The notes under the pieces: generated by a model | The model's input: only the letters and a program-made list of their open reading frames with translations | Told to the model about the DNA's origin: nothing | Database searches by the model: none | Part shown: positions 34,863 through 44,027 of the stretch, one piece after another | How the letters are laid out: the number at the start of each line of letters is the position of its first letter | Numbering within the stretch: position 1 is the first letter of the stretch | Source of the DNA: an uncultured Schlesneria sp. | Lineage (GTDB): Bacteria; Planctomycetota; Planctomycetia; Planctomycetales; Planctomycetaceae | Direction of reading: 5' to 3' | Length of the DNA stretch: 64,000 bases | Assembly (NCBI GenBank): GCA_903858935.1 | Contig: CAIOKO010000040.1 | Location: 1-64,000, forward strand | Position numbers and translations under genes: made by a program

Positions 34863-35950
34863 AGGCCTGGCGATTTTACGGTTTCAGCGATATGCGACTG
34901 GATGATATTCCAGAGCCTGTCTGCAGACCGGGACATGTTGTCGTTGAACCACTGTGTGTTCAGCCGAGTGTGACCGAAGCACAACTGGCGTTCGGCATTC
35001 CGACATTGGCCTACGACCGTGTCAAAGCTCGACTTGAAAAGGATGCACCGATCCAACTCTTCGGTCATGAATTCTGTGCAAAGATCGTCGAGATTGGCGC
35101 GGGGGTCACTGGCTACCAGATAGGCGACCGCGTCGCTGCCCGGGCAAAGCTTCCCTGTGGTGACTGCCCGCTATGTCGAGCCGAAAAGAGTACTCTTTGC
35201 CGCCGTGGTCCTGTAATTGGCTTCGATCAACCTGGTTGCTTCAGTGAACGAGCACTACTCCCCGAAATTTCGCTGGTGAAGGTGGATGATCGAATTTCGA
35301 ATAGCGTCGCGGCATGTCTGCAATCTCTGAGCGATAGTGTTGCCGCGGTCGAAACGGCTCAACTTCAGATCGCGGACACCGTTGTCATCTTCGGACAAGG
35401 GAGTATGGGCCTGGAGTGCCTGCAGATTGCACGCATCAGCGGTGCGGGTCAGATCATCACTGTCGATGTCCGCGACGAAGCCTGTGCGGTTTCTCGCGAG
35501 TCAGGTGCGGATCATGCCTTGAACGCCAAAACCTGTGATGTCGTGGCCACGATCCGCGAATTGACTGGTGGAAACGGGGCCGACGTTGTCTTCGAGTGTG
35601 CGGGTGGAAGTCCGAAGCAAGGATTGGCCGGTCATCAGACACTGTTGGACGCTTTGAACTCTGTTCGTTCCGGTGGGAAGATTATCGGTGTCTCATGGTT
35701 CGGTGGCCCCGTGATGCTTCCCATTGATCTATTTAGAGAACGAAGCCTGAGATACCTGTTTCCTGACATCAGCACGCGGGAACATCTTGGACACACCGTC
35801 CAGCTGGTGGCATCGGGTCGAGTCCGACTCGAACCGACGATCCGCCATGTTCTGCAAGGAATTGAGTCGGTACCGCAGGCATTTGAGATCACCGCGAATA
35901 AGGGAAAATATCAGGCAATTAACCCGGCTCAAGTGGTTTTTCAGAAATGA
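34859..35950 (+). CDS. Zinc-type medium-chain dehydrogenase with altered catalytic zinc site
   Basis: Protein of 363 residues of the MDR alcohol/threonine/sorbitol dehydrogenase superfamily. The structural zinc site is intact (CGDCPLCRAEKSTLC, about 100-115), the nucleotide fold reads VVIFGQGSMGLECLQIAR near 178-195, and GHEF (about His70, Glu71) matches the active site. However, the first catalytic zinc ligand, normally Cys in a CGSD-like motif about 25 residues before GHE, is replaced: the corresponding stretch reads VQPSVTEA. The enzyme may use a different metal geometry or have lost dehydrogenase chemistry. It is translationally coupled to the NHL gene. Substrate unknown; a sugar or polyol oxidation is plausible from the NHL and Asp-box neighbours. 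Confidence 0.85.
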   Translation: MKAWRFYGFSDMRLDDIPEPVCRPGHVVVEPLCVQPSVTEAQLAFGIPTLAYDRVKARLEKDAPIQLFGHEFCAKIVEIGAGVTGYQIGDRVAARAKLPCGDCPLCRAEKSTLCRRGPVIGFDQPGCFSERALLPEISLVKVDDRISNSVAACLQSLSDSVAAVETAQLQIADTVVIFGQGSMGLECLQIARISGAGQIITVDVRDEACAVSRESGADHALNAKTCDVVATIRELTGGNGADVVFECAGGSPKQGLAGHQTLLDALNSVRSGGKIIGVSWFGGPVMLPIDLFRERSLRYLFPDISTREHLGHTVQLVASGRVRLEPTIRHVLQGIESVPQAFEITANKGKYQAINPAQVVFQK

Positions 35951-35976
35951 CATTCATTTGAAAAGATCGGTGGTAA

Positions 35977-37182
35977 ATGAACTTTAAGAAAGTTCGAAAT
36001 TCGTCGTTGGCCATGAGTTTTTGCGTAAGTTCATTGGGATTTGCGGCATTCGTTTTGAATGCGGATGACCGGCAACCGGTCAAAACACCTGTTGTCGTAC
36101 CCGGCCAACATGTCAATGTGTATGCCGAACCGAGTCGATTCGGCGGCTGGCCGGCGAACTTTGGGATCTGGTCGTGGGGTAACGAAATCCTGGTCGGATT
36201 CGCCGCAGGACATTCCAAAGACAATGGACCTGGGTTTCATGCTATCGACCACGATAAACCCGAGGAACACTTACTCGCACGCAGTCTCGATGGTGGTGAA
36301 AGCTGGAAAATTGAAAATCCGGCCGAGCAGGGGGCACTCATTCCTGTTGGAAAAACTTTACATGGAATCACGCCGCCGGGTTTGAAGGAAAAGCCTTGGG
36401 AAGAATGCCCGGGGGGAATCGACTTCAAGCACCCAGATTTTGTGATGACCTTCCGCATGCTGGATCACCATGGCGGTCCATCGCGTTTTTCCTATTCAAT
36501 CGACCGTGGAAAGACCTGGCGCGGCCCCTTCCGACTTTCTATCCAGGACACAAACGGAAATGCCATCGCAATTGCCGCAAGGACGGATTACATCGTCAAT
36601 GGTCCCCATGACTGCCTGGCCTTCCTGACGGCAGCCAAATCGGATGGTCGCGAAGGCCGGCCGTTCTGCGCACGGACGACAGACGGAGCGAAGACCTGGA
36701 AATTCGTCGCCTGGATCGGCAACGAGCCACAAGGTTATTCGATCATGCCGTCATCCGTACGACTTGGCAAAACCGAACTCCTTTCCATCATCAGATGTCG
36801 ACATGAAGCCAAAAGTTGGCTGGAAGCATATCGTTCAATTGATGAAGGTCAAAATTGGAAGCTCGACACAATACCGGTCAAAGATCTGGGTGAAGGGAAT
36901 CCCCCCAGTACGTTACGCTTATCCGGCGGAAGAATCTGTCTTACTTACGGTTATCGGGCGTCTCCGTTTGAGATTCGTGCCGTACTCAGCAAGGATGACG
37001 GAAAGACATGGGGTCGGGAATTGACGTTGCGTGCAAACGGCGGCGGACGTGACATTGGATATCCGGCAAGTATTCAACGTCCCGATGGTAAAATCGTCAC
37101 GATCTATTATTTTCACGACAAACCGCAGAGCGACCGCTACGTTGCTGCGACAATCTGGAATCCGGAAACACTGGCAAAATAA
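35977..37182 (+). CDS. Exported Asp-box (sialidase/neuraminidase-like) protein
   Basis: Protein of 401 residues. An N-terminal hydrophobic segment (LAMSFCVSSLGFAAFV) is a probable signal peptide. At least five Asp boxes of the S-x-D-x-G-x-x-W type are present: SLDGGESW, SIDRGKTW, TTDGAKTW, SIDEGQNW and SKDDGKTW, defining a six-bladed sialidase-fold propeller. Whether it is a true exo-sialidase cannot be said; the catalytic Arg triad and Tyr/Glu pair were not located. It begins 26 bases after the dehydrogenase gene, so NHL, dehydrogenase and this protein may form one operon acting on an external carbohydrate. Confidence 0.8.
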   Translation: MNFKKVRNSSLAMSFCVSSLGFAAFVLNADDRQPVKTPVVVPGQHVNVYAEPSRFGGWPANFGIWSWGNEILVGFAAGHSKDNGPGFHAIDHDKPEEHLLARSLDGGESWKIENPAEQGALIPVGKTLHGITPPGLKEKPWEECPGGIDFKHPDFVMTFRMLDHHGGPSRFSYSIDRGKTWRGPFRLSIQDTNGNAIAIAARTDYIVNGPHDCLAFLTAAKSDGREGRPFCARTTDGAKTWKFVAWIGNEPQGYSIMPSSVRLGKTELLSIIRCRHEAKSWLEAYRSIDEGQNWKLDTIPVKDLGEGNPPSTLRLSGGRICLTYGYRASPFEIRAVLSKDDGKTWGRELTLRANGGGRDIGYPASIQRPDGKIVTIYYFHDKPQSDRYVAATIWNPETLAK

Positions 37183-37251
37183 GCCGGAAACAGGCCTGAT
37201 TTGCGGCTCTTATTTTTGCAGATTGACAGGAATCACGGCTAATAACCCCTA

Positions 37252-37280
37252 TTGACGCAATTTTTGCCGATTCCTATAAC
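37252..37280 (+). promoter_or_regulatory. Sigma-70 promoter of the foldase gene
   Basis: TTGACG (37252-37257, 5 of 6) and TATAAC (37275-37280, 5 of 6) are separated by exactly 17 bases, about 77 bases before the chosen ATG. The track ORF begins at 37252, inside this promoter, which supports the shorter start. Confidence 0.65.
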
Positions 37281-37356
37281 CCCGCCCGCTAGGGATGTCG
37301 GTGCCCGTACGGGCTTGAGTTACAGTTCGGTTTCACTTCCGATTCGGAGACAGATC

Positions 37357-38487
37357 ATGGGTGAAAGGAATCACCTGTCGGCACCGGGTGCCGTAGGCCA
37401 GACCAAGGGACGCTGGACAATGTTGTTTGGAGGCACCATTGCTGCCCTCCTCGCAACAGGAATGCTGATGCAATATGTGCGCAGCCCGTCGTCGAAAGCC
37501 GCAACAGATCCTCCAGCAGGACAGGCACGAGTCGGTAGTCCCGGCAAGAAGCCAGAAGTCCTGGCTCGCGTGGACAAAGACTCGATCACCTATGACACCG
37601 TCGCCGAAGAATGCGTCAAGCGCTATGGTCGTGAAGTTCTCGACGATCTGATCCACCGGCTGATCATTCAGCAGGCCTGCGAAGCGAATCAGATCAATGT
37701 CAGCGAACAAGAAATTTCAGACGAAATCGGACGAATCGCAAAACGATTCCATCTGGATGTAAACCAATGGCAGCAAATGTTGCAGGCCGAACGGAACATC
37801 TCGCCGATTCAATACCGTCAAAGTGTGATCTTCCCGATGCTGGCCTTGAAGAAGTTGGCCGGTGAAGAAGTTGACGTTACGGAAAAGGACATTAACGAAG
37901 CATTCGTTCGCAATTATGGTCCACGCGTCAAAGCACGCATGATCATGTTCGACAACCAGCGACGTGCTCAAGCCGGTTGGGATCAATTGAAGAACAATCC
38001 AGACGACTTCGAAACGCTTGCTGCCAAGCTTTCGATCGATCCGAACAGTCGGGCACTCGGCGGTCAAATTCCTCCGATTCCAAGATTCAACGGAAATGAA
38101 CAATTGGAAAATGCTGCGTTCCGCCTGAAGAAAGACGAAATCTCGGGCGTCATCGAAGTCGGGCCAAGTCGGTATGTCGTCCTCAAATGCGAAGGCCGTA
38201 CAGAGCCAGTTGTGACCGACATTGATGAAGTCAAGAGCGTGCTGTACGACGAACTGAAAGAATCGAAGATTCAAGCAGATGTCGCCAAGATCTTCGAGAA
38301 ATTGAAGAAGGAAACGATTGTCGACAATTATCTGACTCAAACTTCTAACCGTCCGGAACGAAATGCGGCGGCATCGGGCCCAATCGGTGGTGCCGTTCAG
38401 CCCACGAGTGGAACCCAGTCCAAGTCGAACGCGTCTCCAACGCGTACATCAAATGCGGCGGCACCTGCCAAGACCACCCGTAACTGA
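37357..38487 (+). CDS. Parvulin-type peptidylprolyl isomerase / SurA-like foldase
   Basis: Protein of 376 residues. A membrane helix (about 20-41, WTMLFGGTIAALLATGMLMQYV) anchors it with the rest outside the cytoplasm. A SurA_N-like chaperone region (about 68-185) is followed by a parvulin domain (about 190-283: LAAKLSIDPN, IPRFNGNEQLENAAFRL, ISGVIEVGPSRYVVLKCEGR), then a low-complexity Ser/Thr/Asn/Ala-rich tail. It isomerises Xaa-Pro bonds and helps outer envelope proteins fold. The start at 37357 has CGGAGA 6 bases upstream and lies downstream of a good promoter; a strong terminator follows at 38527, so it is a single-gene transcript. Confidence 0.85.
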   Translation: MGERNHLSAPGAVGQTKGRWTMLFGGTIAALLATGMLMQYVRSPSSKAATDPPAGQARVGSPGKKPEVLARVDKDSITYDTVAEECVKRYGREVLDDLIHRLIIQQACEANQINVSEQEISDEIGRIAKRFHLDVNQWQQMLQAERNISPIQYRQSVIFPMLALKKLAGEEVDVTEKDINEAFVRNYGPRVKARMIMFDNQRRAQAGWDQLKNNPDDFETLAAKLSIDPNSRALGGQIPPIPRFNGNEQLENAAFRLKKDEISGVIEVGPSRYVVLKCEGRTEPVVTDIDEVKSVLYDELKESKIQADVAKIFEKLKKETIVDNYLTQTSNRPERNAAASGPIGGAVQPTSGTQSKSNASPTRTSNAAAPAKTTRN

Positions 38488-38526
38488 TTTGGCTTGACTG
38501 CTGTAATAATCGAGAATCCTAGCCAG

Positions 38527-38562
38527 CGAGTCTCCGATCTAATCGGAGACTCGTTTTTTTTA
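38527..38562 (+). terminator. Intrinsic terminator after the foldase gene
   Basis: A perfect 12 bp stem (CGAGTCTCCGAT with its complement, 3 base loop) is followed by TTTTTTTT. The stop codon of the convergent cyanophycinase-like gene (38560-38562 on the minus strand) overlaps the end of the U-tract. Confidence 0.9.
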
Positions 38563-39576
38563 TTCACCGAGCAATATCGATTCGAAATCGGTAAACCTTG
38601 GCGGAACAGGATCTCCCCGTCGAAGCCGTTCAACGTCACTTTCATCACCTGGATTCAGAAACTGTAAAAGCAATTTCGAGTTTTTTTCTTTATCTGCAGA
38701 TTTGCGAATGACGCAGGCAACAACAGATGATTGACCAAGAACCTGAAACCGACCGCTTTCGACTCCGTACTGCAACGCCGTCCCCTCATCGATTCCAAAT
38801 CCAATCAGATCCGGATGTTGCTCGAGGACCGTTTGAAGCCTGCTCATTCGGTTTCGTTTAATAAAATGCTGGTCAATGACGGCACCGGGGATCAGATCGA
38901 AACCCCGCCCCATGGTCGGCTGGTCTCGGCCTCCAGCGATCATCACTCGAGACATCACCGCAGCACCTGCTGACGTTCCTCCGATGACACCATTCCGGCC
39001 AAGTAATTCTTTCAATCGCGATTCGACCCGTGTTCGACCGTACCAGGCGGCTAACCAAGTCTGTTGTCCCCCGCCCAACCAAACCCCAGTTGCCGTTTCC
39101 AGCATGCGAGAAAATTCCGGGTCGTCTGCCTCCGTCCGAGATTCTGTGTGCAGGACATCAACGGATTTGACGTCGTAAAGTAACCACGACTCACGATATT
39201 GCGCACGTGACTGTTGGTTGATCGATTCCGCAGGGATTACAACAATCTTTGCATCGCGTCCGCCAGCCAGATCAACAAAACGCTGACGAATTTGTTCCGG
39301 GAGTTGACCCCCGCCTACGATCAGCAATGTTCCCCCTGAAAATGCGACATTGATTGGAGACGGGTCTTCGATCCGTGCGACACGACGGTAGATTTCGGCG
39401 CGTACATACACGCCGGCTCCAATTGTCATTAAAACGGTAATTGCCCAGCAGACGATTCGTCGATGCGGTAACCACGATCGTCGACTCGGGTCGAAAATCC
39501 GTTTTTCTGAAAACCTGTGTCGACTGAGAAATGAAAATGCGGAAAAATGCCAACGCGTCCTCTGATGTGCGGACAT
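38560..39576 (-). CDS. Cyanophycinase-like (peptidase S51) protein
   Basis: Protein of 338 residues with an N-terminal membrane/signal helix (about 36-52, ICWAITVLMTIGAGVYV-type) followed by an S51-type fold. GTLLIVGGGQLP opens the domain, TGVWLGGGQQTWLAAWYG follows, and the catalytic Ser motif GGTSAGAAVMSRVMI is typical of cyanophycinases. Relatives cleave cyanophycin or other beta-linked peptides; here the export signal suggests an extracytoplasmic substrate, so a storage-granule role is doubtful. AAGAGG lies 6 bases before the start. It is convergent with the foldase and divergent from the SixA-like gene. Confidence 0.8.
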   Translation of the reverse strand: MSAHQRTRWHFSAFSFLSRHRFSEKRIFDPSRRSWLPHRRIVCWAITVLMTIGAGVYVRAEIYRRVARIEDPSPINVAFSGGTLLIVGGGQLPEQIRQRFVDLAGGRDAKIVVIPAESINQQSRAQYRESWLLYDVKSVDVLHTESRTEADDPEFSRMLETATGVWLGGGQQTWLAAWYGRTRVESRLKELLGRNGVIGGTSAGAAVMSRVMIAGGRDQPTMGRGFDLIPGAVIDQHFIKRNRMSRLQTVLEQHPDLIGFGIDEGTALQYGVESGRFQVLGQSSVVACVIRKSADKEKNSKLLLQFLNPGDESDVERLRRGDPVPPRFTDFESILLGE

Positions 39577-39701
39577 GATCTGCCTCTTGATTCCAACGAG
39601 TGTCGCAGAGAAAAAGACGTGATGTCTATAATAATATCGTCGCCTGAGACGTTGAAAAGTGGTTATTTAGAAATTTCTCAACAAATTCTGATGGCGAACG
39701 A

Positions 39702-40205
39702 ATGAATCACAAGAAGTCACTCTTCCTGCTTCGACATGCGAAATCAAGTTGGAAGGATCCTGAGCTTGATGATCAAGAGCGTCCATTAAACGGTCGCGGC
39801 TGCCGGAATGCCGTCCAGATGGGTCGATTAGTGCGGGATAAAGAGCTTGTCCCAGACCTGGTGCTGTGTTCAACGGCCCAACGAGCGAGAGAGACTGCAG
39901 CGCTGTTTTTTGGCGAATGGAAAGCTTCGCCAACGACAGTGTACCGGAACGACCTTTATCACTCGGCACCAGTTCAAATCGAAGGTATTTTAAACACAAT
40001 CGATGACTCGATCGAATCCCTGATGATCATCGGGCACAATCCCGGATTAGAAGAGTTTTTGAATAAACACACCGGCAATGTCTGCAGCGTGCCGACTTCT
40101 GCATTGGCACAGGTGGATTTTGAACTGGACTCATGGAGTCACTTCGATGACGTGACCGAAGGGACATTGATCATTTTCTGGCGTCCAAAAGACTTCGGTT
40201 TTTGA
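39702..40205 (+). CDS. SixA-like histidine phosphatase
   Basis: Cytoplasmic phosphatase of 167 residues in the histidine phosphatase superfamily. The catalytic RHAKSSW motif is at about residues 12-18, with DQERPLNGRG after it and a second catalytic His in MIIGHNPGLEE (about residue 109). SixA of E. coli dephosphorylates phosphohistidine on phosphotransfer proteins (ArcB, NPr); the target here is unknown. It is a single gene, 125 bases from the divergent cyanophycinase-like gene. Confidence 0.85.
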   Translation: MNHKKSLFLLRHAKSSWKDPELDDQERPLNGRGCRNAVQMGRLVRDKELVPDLVLCSTAQRARETAALFFGEWKASPTTVYRNDLYHSAPVQIEGILNTIDDSIESLMIIGHNPGLEEFLNKHTGNVCSVPTSALAQVDFELDSWSHFDDVTEGTLIIFWRPKDFGF

Positions 40206-40324
40206 ATCGTCAAATCGATTGGGCGACCAGTTGAATTGGTACGTTGAGGATTCATTTTCGAAAGTGTTGATCGTCCGGGCGATACTTTGGATTACCTTCA
40301 CGGACTGTTTCAAATTTGATTTTA

Positions 40325-41353
40325 TTAAAACCGTCTCGCCGACAGATCGTCAGCTTTTTCTGGAAACAGCATGCTGACGCTCGTTCGGTCGTGAATCGAG
40401 CGTATGGCTGCTGCCATCAGGTGGGCGACGGAAACAACTTCAACATTATGGGGAAGTGGACCGAACGAGTTTTCGATCGTATCGGTGATGAACATTTTCT
40501 TAATGTCACTTTCGGCAATGCGAGCCGCCGCCCCCTCGGAAAGAACGCCATGCGTGACGCCCGCGTAAATATCCTTTGCACCCCGTGACTTCAGTGTCTT
40601 GGCCATTTCAACCAATGACCGACCGGTAATCGTGAGATCGTCGACAAGAAAGACGTTCTTGTCCTGAACATTTCCAATCACTTCGACGATCTGAACCGTC
40701 TCGGTATGATCAGCACGGTACTTGTTTCCAATCACCACCGGAGCGTTCAATAAAGTCGCGTAAGCCGCGGCACCTTTCGCGAAACCGACGTCAGGACTGC
40801 AAACAACCAGATCTGAAACGTTTAATGTCTTAAAGTGATTAACCAGTACGATTCGACCGTAAAGGTGGTCAACAGGAATTCGGAAGAAGCCCTGAATCTG
40901 CGGACTGTGAAGATCCATCGTCAGCACGCGATCAGCCCCTGCGGCTTCGATCGCGTCGGCACAGACCCGGGCCCTGATCGAGACGCGTGGCTCGTCCTTT
41001 TTGTCCCCCTGTGCATAACTGAAAAAGGGTATGACGGCTGTCACATTTTGAGCACTGGCTCGCCGAGCCGCGTCGATCCAGAACAATAGCTCCATAAAAT
41101 TGTCATTCACCGGATAGTGGCAACCCTGAACGATAAAGACGTCTTTGCCACGTACGTTTTCTTTGATTCGAACGAAAACGTTCCCTTCGCTGAAAATATG
41201 AGCACGAGCAGGGGTCAGCGATACACCCAGTGTGTTGGCAATCGTCTGCGCGAGGATTGGATTTCCGTTCCCAGCGATAATGGCCAGATCTCCCTGAGGA
41301 GCTTGAAAAGGTGCAATTCTTGGCCCGGCCAGATCTGGGCGGATGAAGTCCAT
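40325..41353 (-). CDS. prs: Ribose-phosphate pyrophosphokinase
   Basis: Enzyme of 342 residues making 5-phosphoribosyl-1-pyrophosphate from ribose-5-phosphate and ATP, feeding nucleotide, histidine and tryptophan synthesis. Family motifs are present: ANTLGV near residue 38, GCHYPVNDNFMELLFWIDA in place of the usual Q-S-T/C phrase, DLHSPQIQGFFRIPVDHLYG (catalytic Asp/His), and the PRPP loop VDDLTITGRS near 227-236. It is slightly longer than the usual ~315 residues. GAGGAG precedes the ATG by about 9 bases. It faces the SixA-like gene convergently. Confidence 0.95.
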   Translation of the reverse strand: MDFIRPDLAGPRIAPFQAPQGDLAIIAGNGNPILAQTIANTLGVSLTPARAHIFSEGNVFVRIKENVRGKDVFIVQGCHYPVNDNFMELLFWIDAARRASAQNVTAVIPFFSYAQGDKKDEPRVSIRARVCADAIEAAGADRVLTMDLHSPQIQGFFRIPVDHLYGRIVLVNHFKTLNVSDLVVCSPDVGFAKGAAAYATLLNAPVVIGNKYRADHTETVQIVEVIGNVQDKNVFLVDDLTITGRSLVEMAKTLKSRGAKDIYAGVTHGVLSEGAAARIAESDIKKMFITDTIENSFGPLPHNVEVVSVAHLMAAAIRSIHDRTSVSMLFPEKADDLSARRF

Positions 41354-41570
41354 CGATCATTTCTCCTCGTTGTTCACCAGTCGAAGGGTGGAAATCGTAG
41401 CACCTGAACTGCAGTGATACAAAGCCATCACGCTGCGGCATCAACAAAAGTCCATTGGACACGTGAAGCGATGCTTTGCCAGTCTCTGTCGATCGGAGTA
41501 TGATTTCGCGGTCGCGGTGAGTTCGATTGTTTGAAACCGCTTTCGTCTCTTTATTCAATTCAATGCGAAA

Positions 41571-41819
41571 ATGGCTGACTACACAAAATACGATTCTCGC
41601 GTCGACTCGCTGGTGATTGAATCCCGTACTAATTGGGATCCGTCCGTCGGGAATCTGTCTGAAGAAGACAAGTTGTTTCTGGCAAAAATGGTTCATCTTT
41701 CGCCCTCGAAAGCCGCAAAAGTATCGTACTCGCGGTCTCATACCGGGTTTACGCGGGAGATCACAGTTACCGAGCAAGATATTGCTCGTATTTATGTCGA
41801 ACAAATGCACTCAAAGTAG
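41571..41819 (+). CDS. Small protein of unknown function (82 residues)
   Basis: An 82-residue ORF with ordinary codon use and balanced composition: SEEDKLFLAKMVHLSPSKAAK in the middle and TVTEQDIARIYVEQ near the end suggest a compact helical protein. No family was recognised. It lies alone, 217 bases from prs (divergent), and ends 82 bases before a strong bidirectional terminator, both of which support its being a real transcription unit. A TTGAAA-N17-TTCAAT pair lies immediately upstream, too close for a normal leader. Confidence 0.6.
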   Translation: MADYTKYDSRVDSLVIESRTNWDPSVGNLSEEDKLFLAKMVHLSPSKAAKVSYSRSHTGFTREITVTEQDIARIYVEQMHSK

Positions 41820-41901
41820 TTCACATCGTTTGAATGTATTTCGATTGACTGTAATGTCGATTTGATTTCCTGAAACTCGGGTTTCGGTAAGCTAATAAAA
41901 C

Positions 41902-41948
41902 AACGCTGGGCTGTTTTCTTTCAAAAACAGCCCAGCGTTTGTATTTAT
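41902..41948. terminator. Bidirectional intrinsic terminator
   Basis: A perfect 16 bp stem (AACGCTGGGCTGTTTT at 41902-41917 with its complement at 41924-41939) has T-rich flanks on both sides (TGTATTTAT on the +, GTTTTATTA on the - strand). It serves the small + gene and the minus-strand DUF11-type gene, whose stops face each other across it. Confidence 0.9.
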
Positions 41949-41966
41949 CGAACTGGTTGCGAAGAA

Positions 41967-44027
41967 TCAGTTCGAACCATCAGTATAGGCTCGGGTCACT
42001 TCTTCAAGCAGCATTGGTTCTTGCAGGCCGCCGCCACTCAGTCGAGCTTTCATCCGGTGGCTTCCTTCTTTGGTCACCTTCATCTGGACCCGGAAGGTTA
42101 CCTGGCTGCCCGGAGCGATCTGTTCGATCGGGTTGAAGAACAACTGGCGGCCTTCGATCACCTGATCAACAGGAGCCTTAGCCGACAGGAACTGCATGCC
42201 GTTAGGCAAGTCGCAGGCAACCACGACACCGGTCGCAGCTTTCGACCCTTCGTTCTTCACTCGAATTTCGTAACCGGTTTCTGAACCGACTTCCACCGGA
42301 TCGTCGAGATCAACGAGTTCTAACGTCAGAGACGCAATTCCATCGACGCGAGTTTCGATTTGAGCATCCGCTTGAACGCCAGAGTCAGAAACGACCTGGA
42401 CTGTTTGAGTGAAGTCACCCAGCTTCAGGGAATTCAATTCACATGTAACTTGCGTTGATTCACCCGGTGCAAGGCGATTGATGAACCATTGGATCGTATT
42501 GATCGACGGGTCATACTTGCCTGCATGATCGGCAGAAACGAACTTGAATCCCTCTGAGACTACTTGTGACACGCGGATGTTGCTGTTGACCAGACTGCCG
42601 TCGTTCGTGACGGTCATCGTGTATTTGGCGTTACGTCCCTTGTAGCGAAGTGAAGGTCCTTCGACAGCAATTTTCAGGCTTGGAGCGATAACGTTGAATT
42701 CCACCAAGTCGGTACTTGATGCTTCCGAACTGGAAGTGGCAACAACGGTGACTGATTGAGGTCCACCTTTTGCGGCCGTCAATCCAAGCCGATAACTTCG
42801 AGTTTCACCAGGTCCAACCGCTCCGATATCGATCACAAGGCGATCTTCTCGCGTGGGGTGTTCAAGGCCCGCCGACAATTTCGCTTCGACTTTCACGTCC
42901 TGAACCGTCCCCGTACCGGGGTTGGTGACCGTGATCATTTGCGAGGCAGGATCGCCCAGCATCACTTCTTTTGTCGGCGATTTAACAGAGACTTTCAGCA
43001 ATGGTTCGTGAACCGAAAACGCAGTCGAAGTGGTTCCCGTGAAGCGAACTTGAGCCGTGGCGCCGATATCCCCACGTCGGCTGGGAATCATCTTCACAGT
43101 GATCTTTTTCTCACTGCCGGCCTGGAGTTCTTCGATCGCCCATGTCAATCGGTCAGTCGCGGAGGCTGGCTTCGGCTCGGCTGCCGTTAATCGCACATTG
43201 GTCGGAAAAATTGCGTCGACTGCAATTTGTGTGACTGGTGTCGAACCTGTGTTTTTCACGACTAAGTCGGCCTGACATTCTTGTCCGACGTTGAACTCAC
43301 CGCGCTTGAACCATTCCAAGGTGACTTGAGGCGTTTGCGGCCCTGACTTCACTTGAGCAGTTTCAATGACGGTGGTTCGCGCATTTGCGTCGCTATCAAA
43401 CGACTCTTCGCGAGCAGCAACGGGTTCTTTTTGTTTGGTGGCGGATTTTCGAGTTGCTTTCGCCGTTGATTCGTCAAAATCGGCCACGGGAGGCGCGCTT
43501 TTGGGGCGGCTGTCGCTTCGAATCTGCTGAACAAGGGGCTTCTTACCCGACGGCTTGTTATAGTTCGCCTGAGAAACCGAAGGGTTGACCTTTTCCTTCG
43601 CGCCTGTGGCCGCAGCAGGGCTGTCAGACACGGTTGGAAGGTCCGTCAGCGAAGGTTCTTCGAAGTCCGCTTTGGCTTTCCTGGTTGGTGACTTCGCCGC
43701 CGCTACTGGCTTTTCAGTTAATGGCTCATCGGCCCAATCCGTTGCATCCGACTTCGCAGGGGCCGAAGCGGTTACGACTGGCTTGGCGACGGGATCAGGA
43801 GATGACCCTTCCTCGCCAAACAAGTCTTTGTAGTAGTTTTTTGGTCCTGCGCTGGTCGCCGCGTCGGGCTTCTTTGCAGGCCGTTTTGCTGCGAGTTTCG
43901 CCGAAGATCCCGCAGTTCCGACTGCGAACCGTCCTGCCGACTGGTCTGCGACAGGATCAGCAGCGTAGCCGCTTTGATGAAGCGCCATCATTCCCGAGAT
44001 GGCGAGAATCCAACTCCCGCGTCGCAT
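41967..44027 (-). CDS. Exported DUF11/CARDB-type repeat protein
   Basis: Secreted or surface protein of 686 residues. A signal peptide (about 1-22, LAISGMMALHQSGYAA) precedes about 190 residues of Ala/Lys/Pro/Ser-rich, probably disordered linker, then four to five Ig-like DUF11/CARDB domains (from about 230). Each carries the pattern of a VTNTG/VKNEGS-type turn and a closing CELN or ITVK strand (QADLVVKNTGSTP, MTVTNDGSLV, YEIRVKNEGSKAATG). Such proteins form rods on the cell surface and are common in planctomycetes. GAAGGAG lies close to the start. It shares the 41902-41948 terminator; the next gene upstream, xerD-like, is divergent. Confidence 0.8.
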   Translation of the reverse strand: MRRGSWILAISGMMALHQSGYAADPVADQSAGRFAVGTAGSSAKLAAKRPAKKPDAATSAGPKNYYKDLFGEEGSSPDPVAKPVVTASAPAKSDATDWADEPLTEKPVAAAKSPTRKAKADFEEPSLTDLPTVSDSPAAATGAKEKVNPSVSQANYNKPSGKKPLVQQIRSDSRPKSAPPVADFDESTAKATRKSATKQKEPVAAREESFDSDANARTTVIETAQVKSGPQTPQVTLEWFKRGEFNVGQECQADLVVKNTGSTPVTQIAVDAIFPTNVRLTAAEPKPASATDRLTWAIEELQAGSEKKITVKMIPSRRGDIGATAQVRFTGTTSTAFSVHEPLLKVSVKSPTKEVMLGDPASQMITVTNPGTGTVQDVKVEAKLSAGLEHPTREDRLVIDIGAVGPGETRSYRLGLTAAKGGPQSVTVVATSSSEASSTDLVEFNVIAPSLKIAVEGPSLRYKGRNAKYTMTVTNDGSLVNSNIRVSQVVSEGFKFVSADHAGKYDPSINTIQWFINRLAPGESTQVTCELNSLKLGDFTQTVQVVSDSGVQADAQIETRVDGIASLTLELVDLDDPVEVGSETGYEIRVKNEGSKAATGVVVACDLPNGMQFLSAKAPVDQVIEGRQLFFNPIEQIAPGSQVTFRVQMKVTKEGSHRMKARLSGGGLQEPMLLEEVTRAYTDGSN

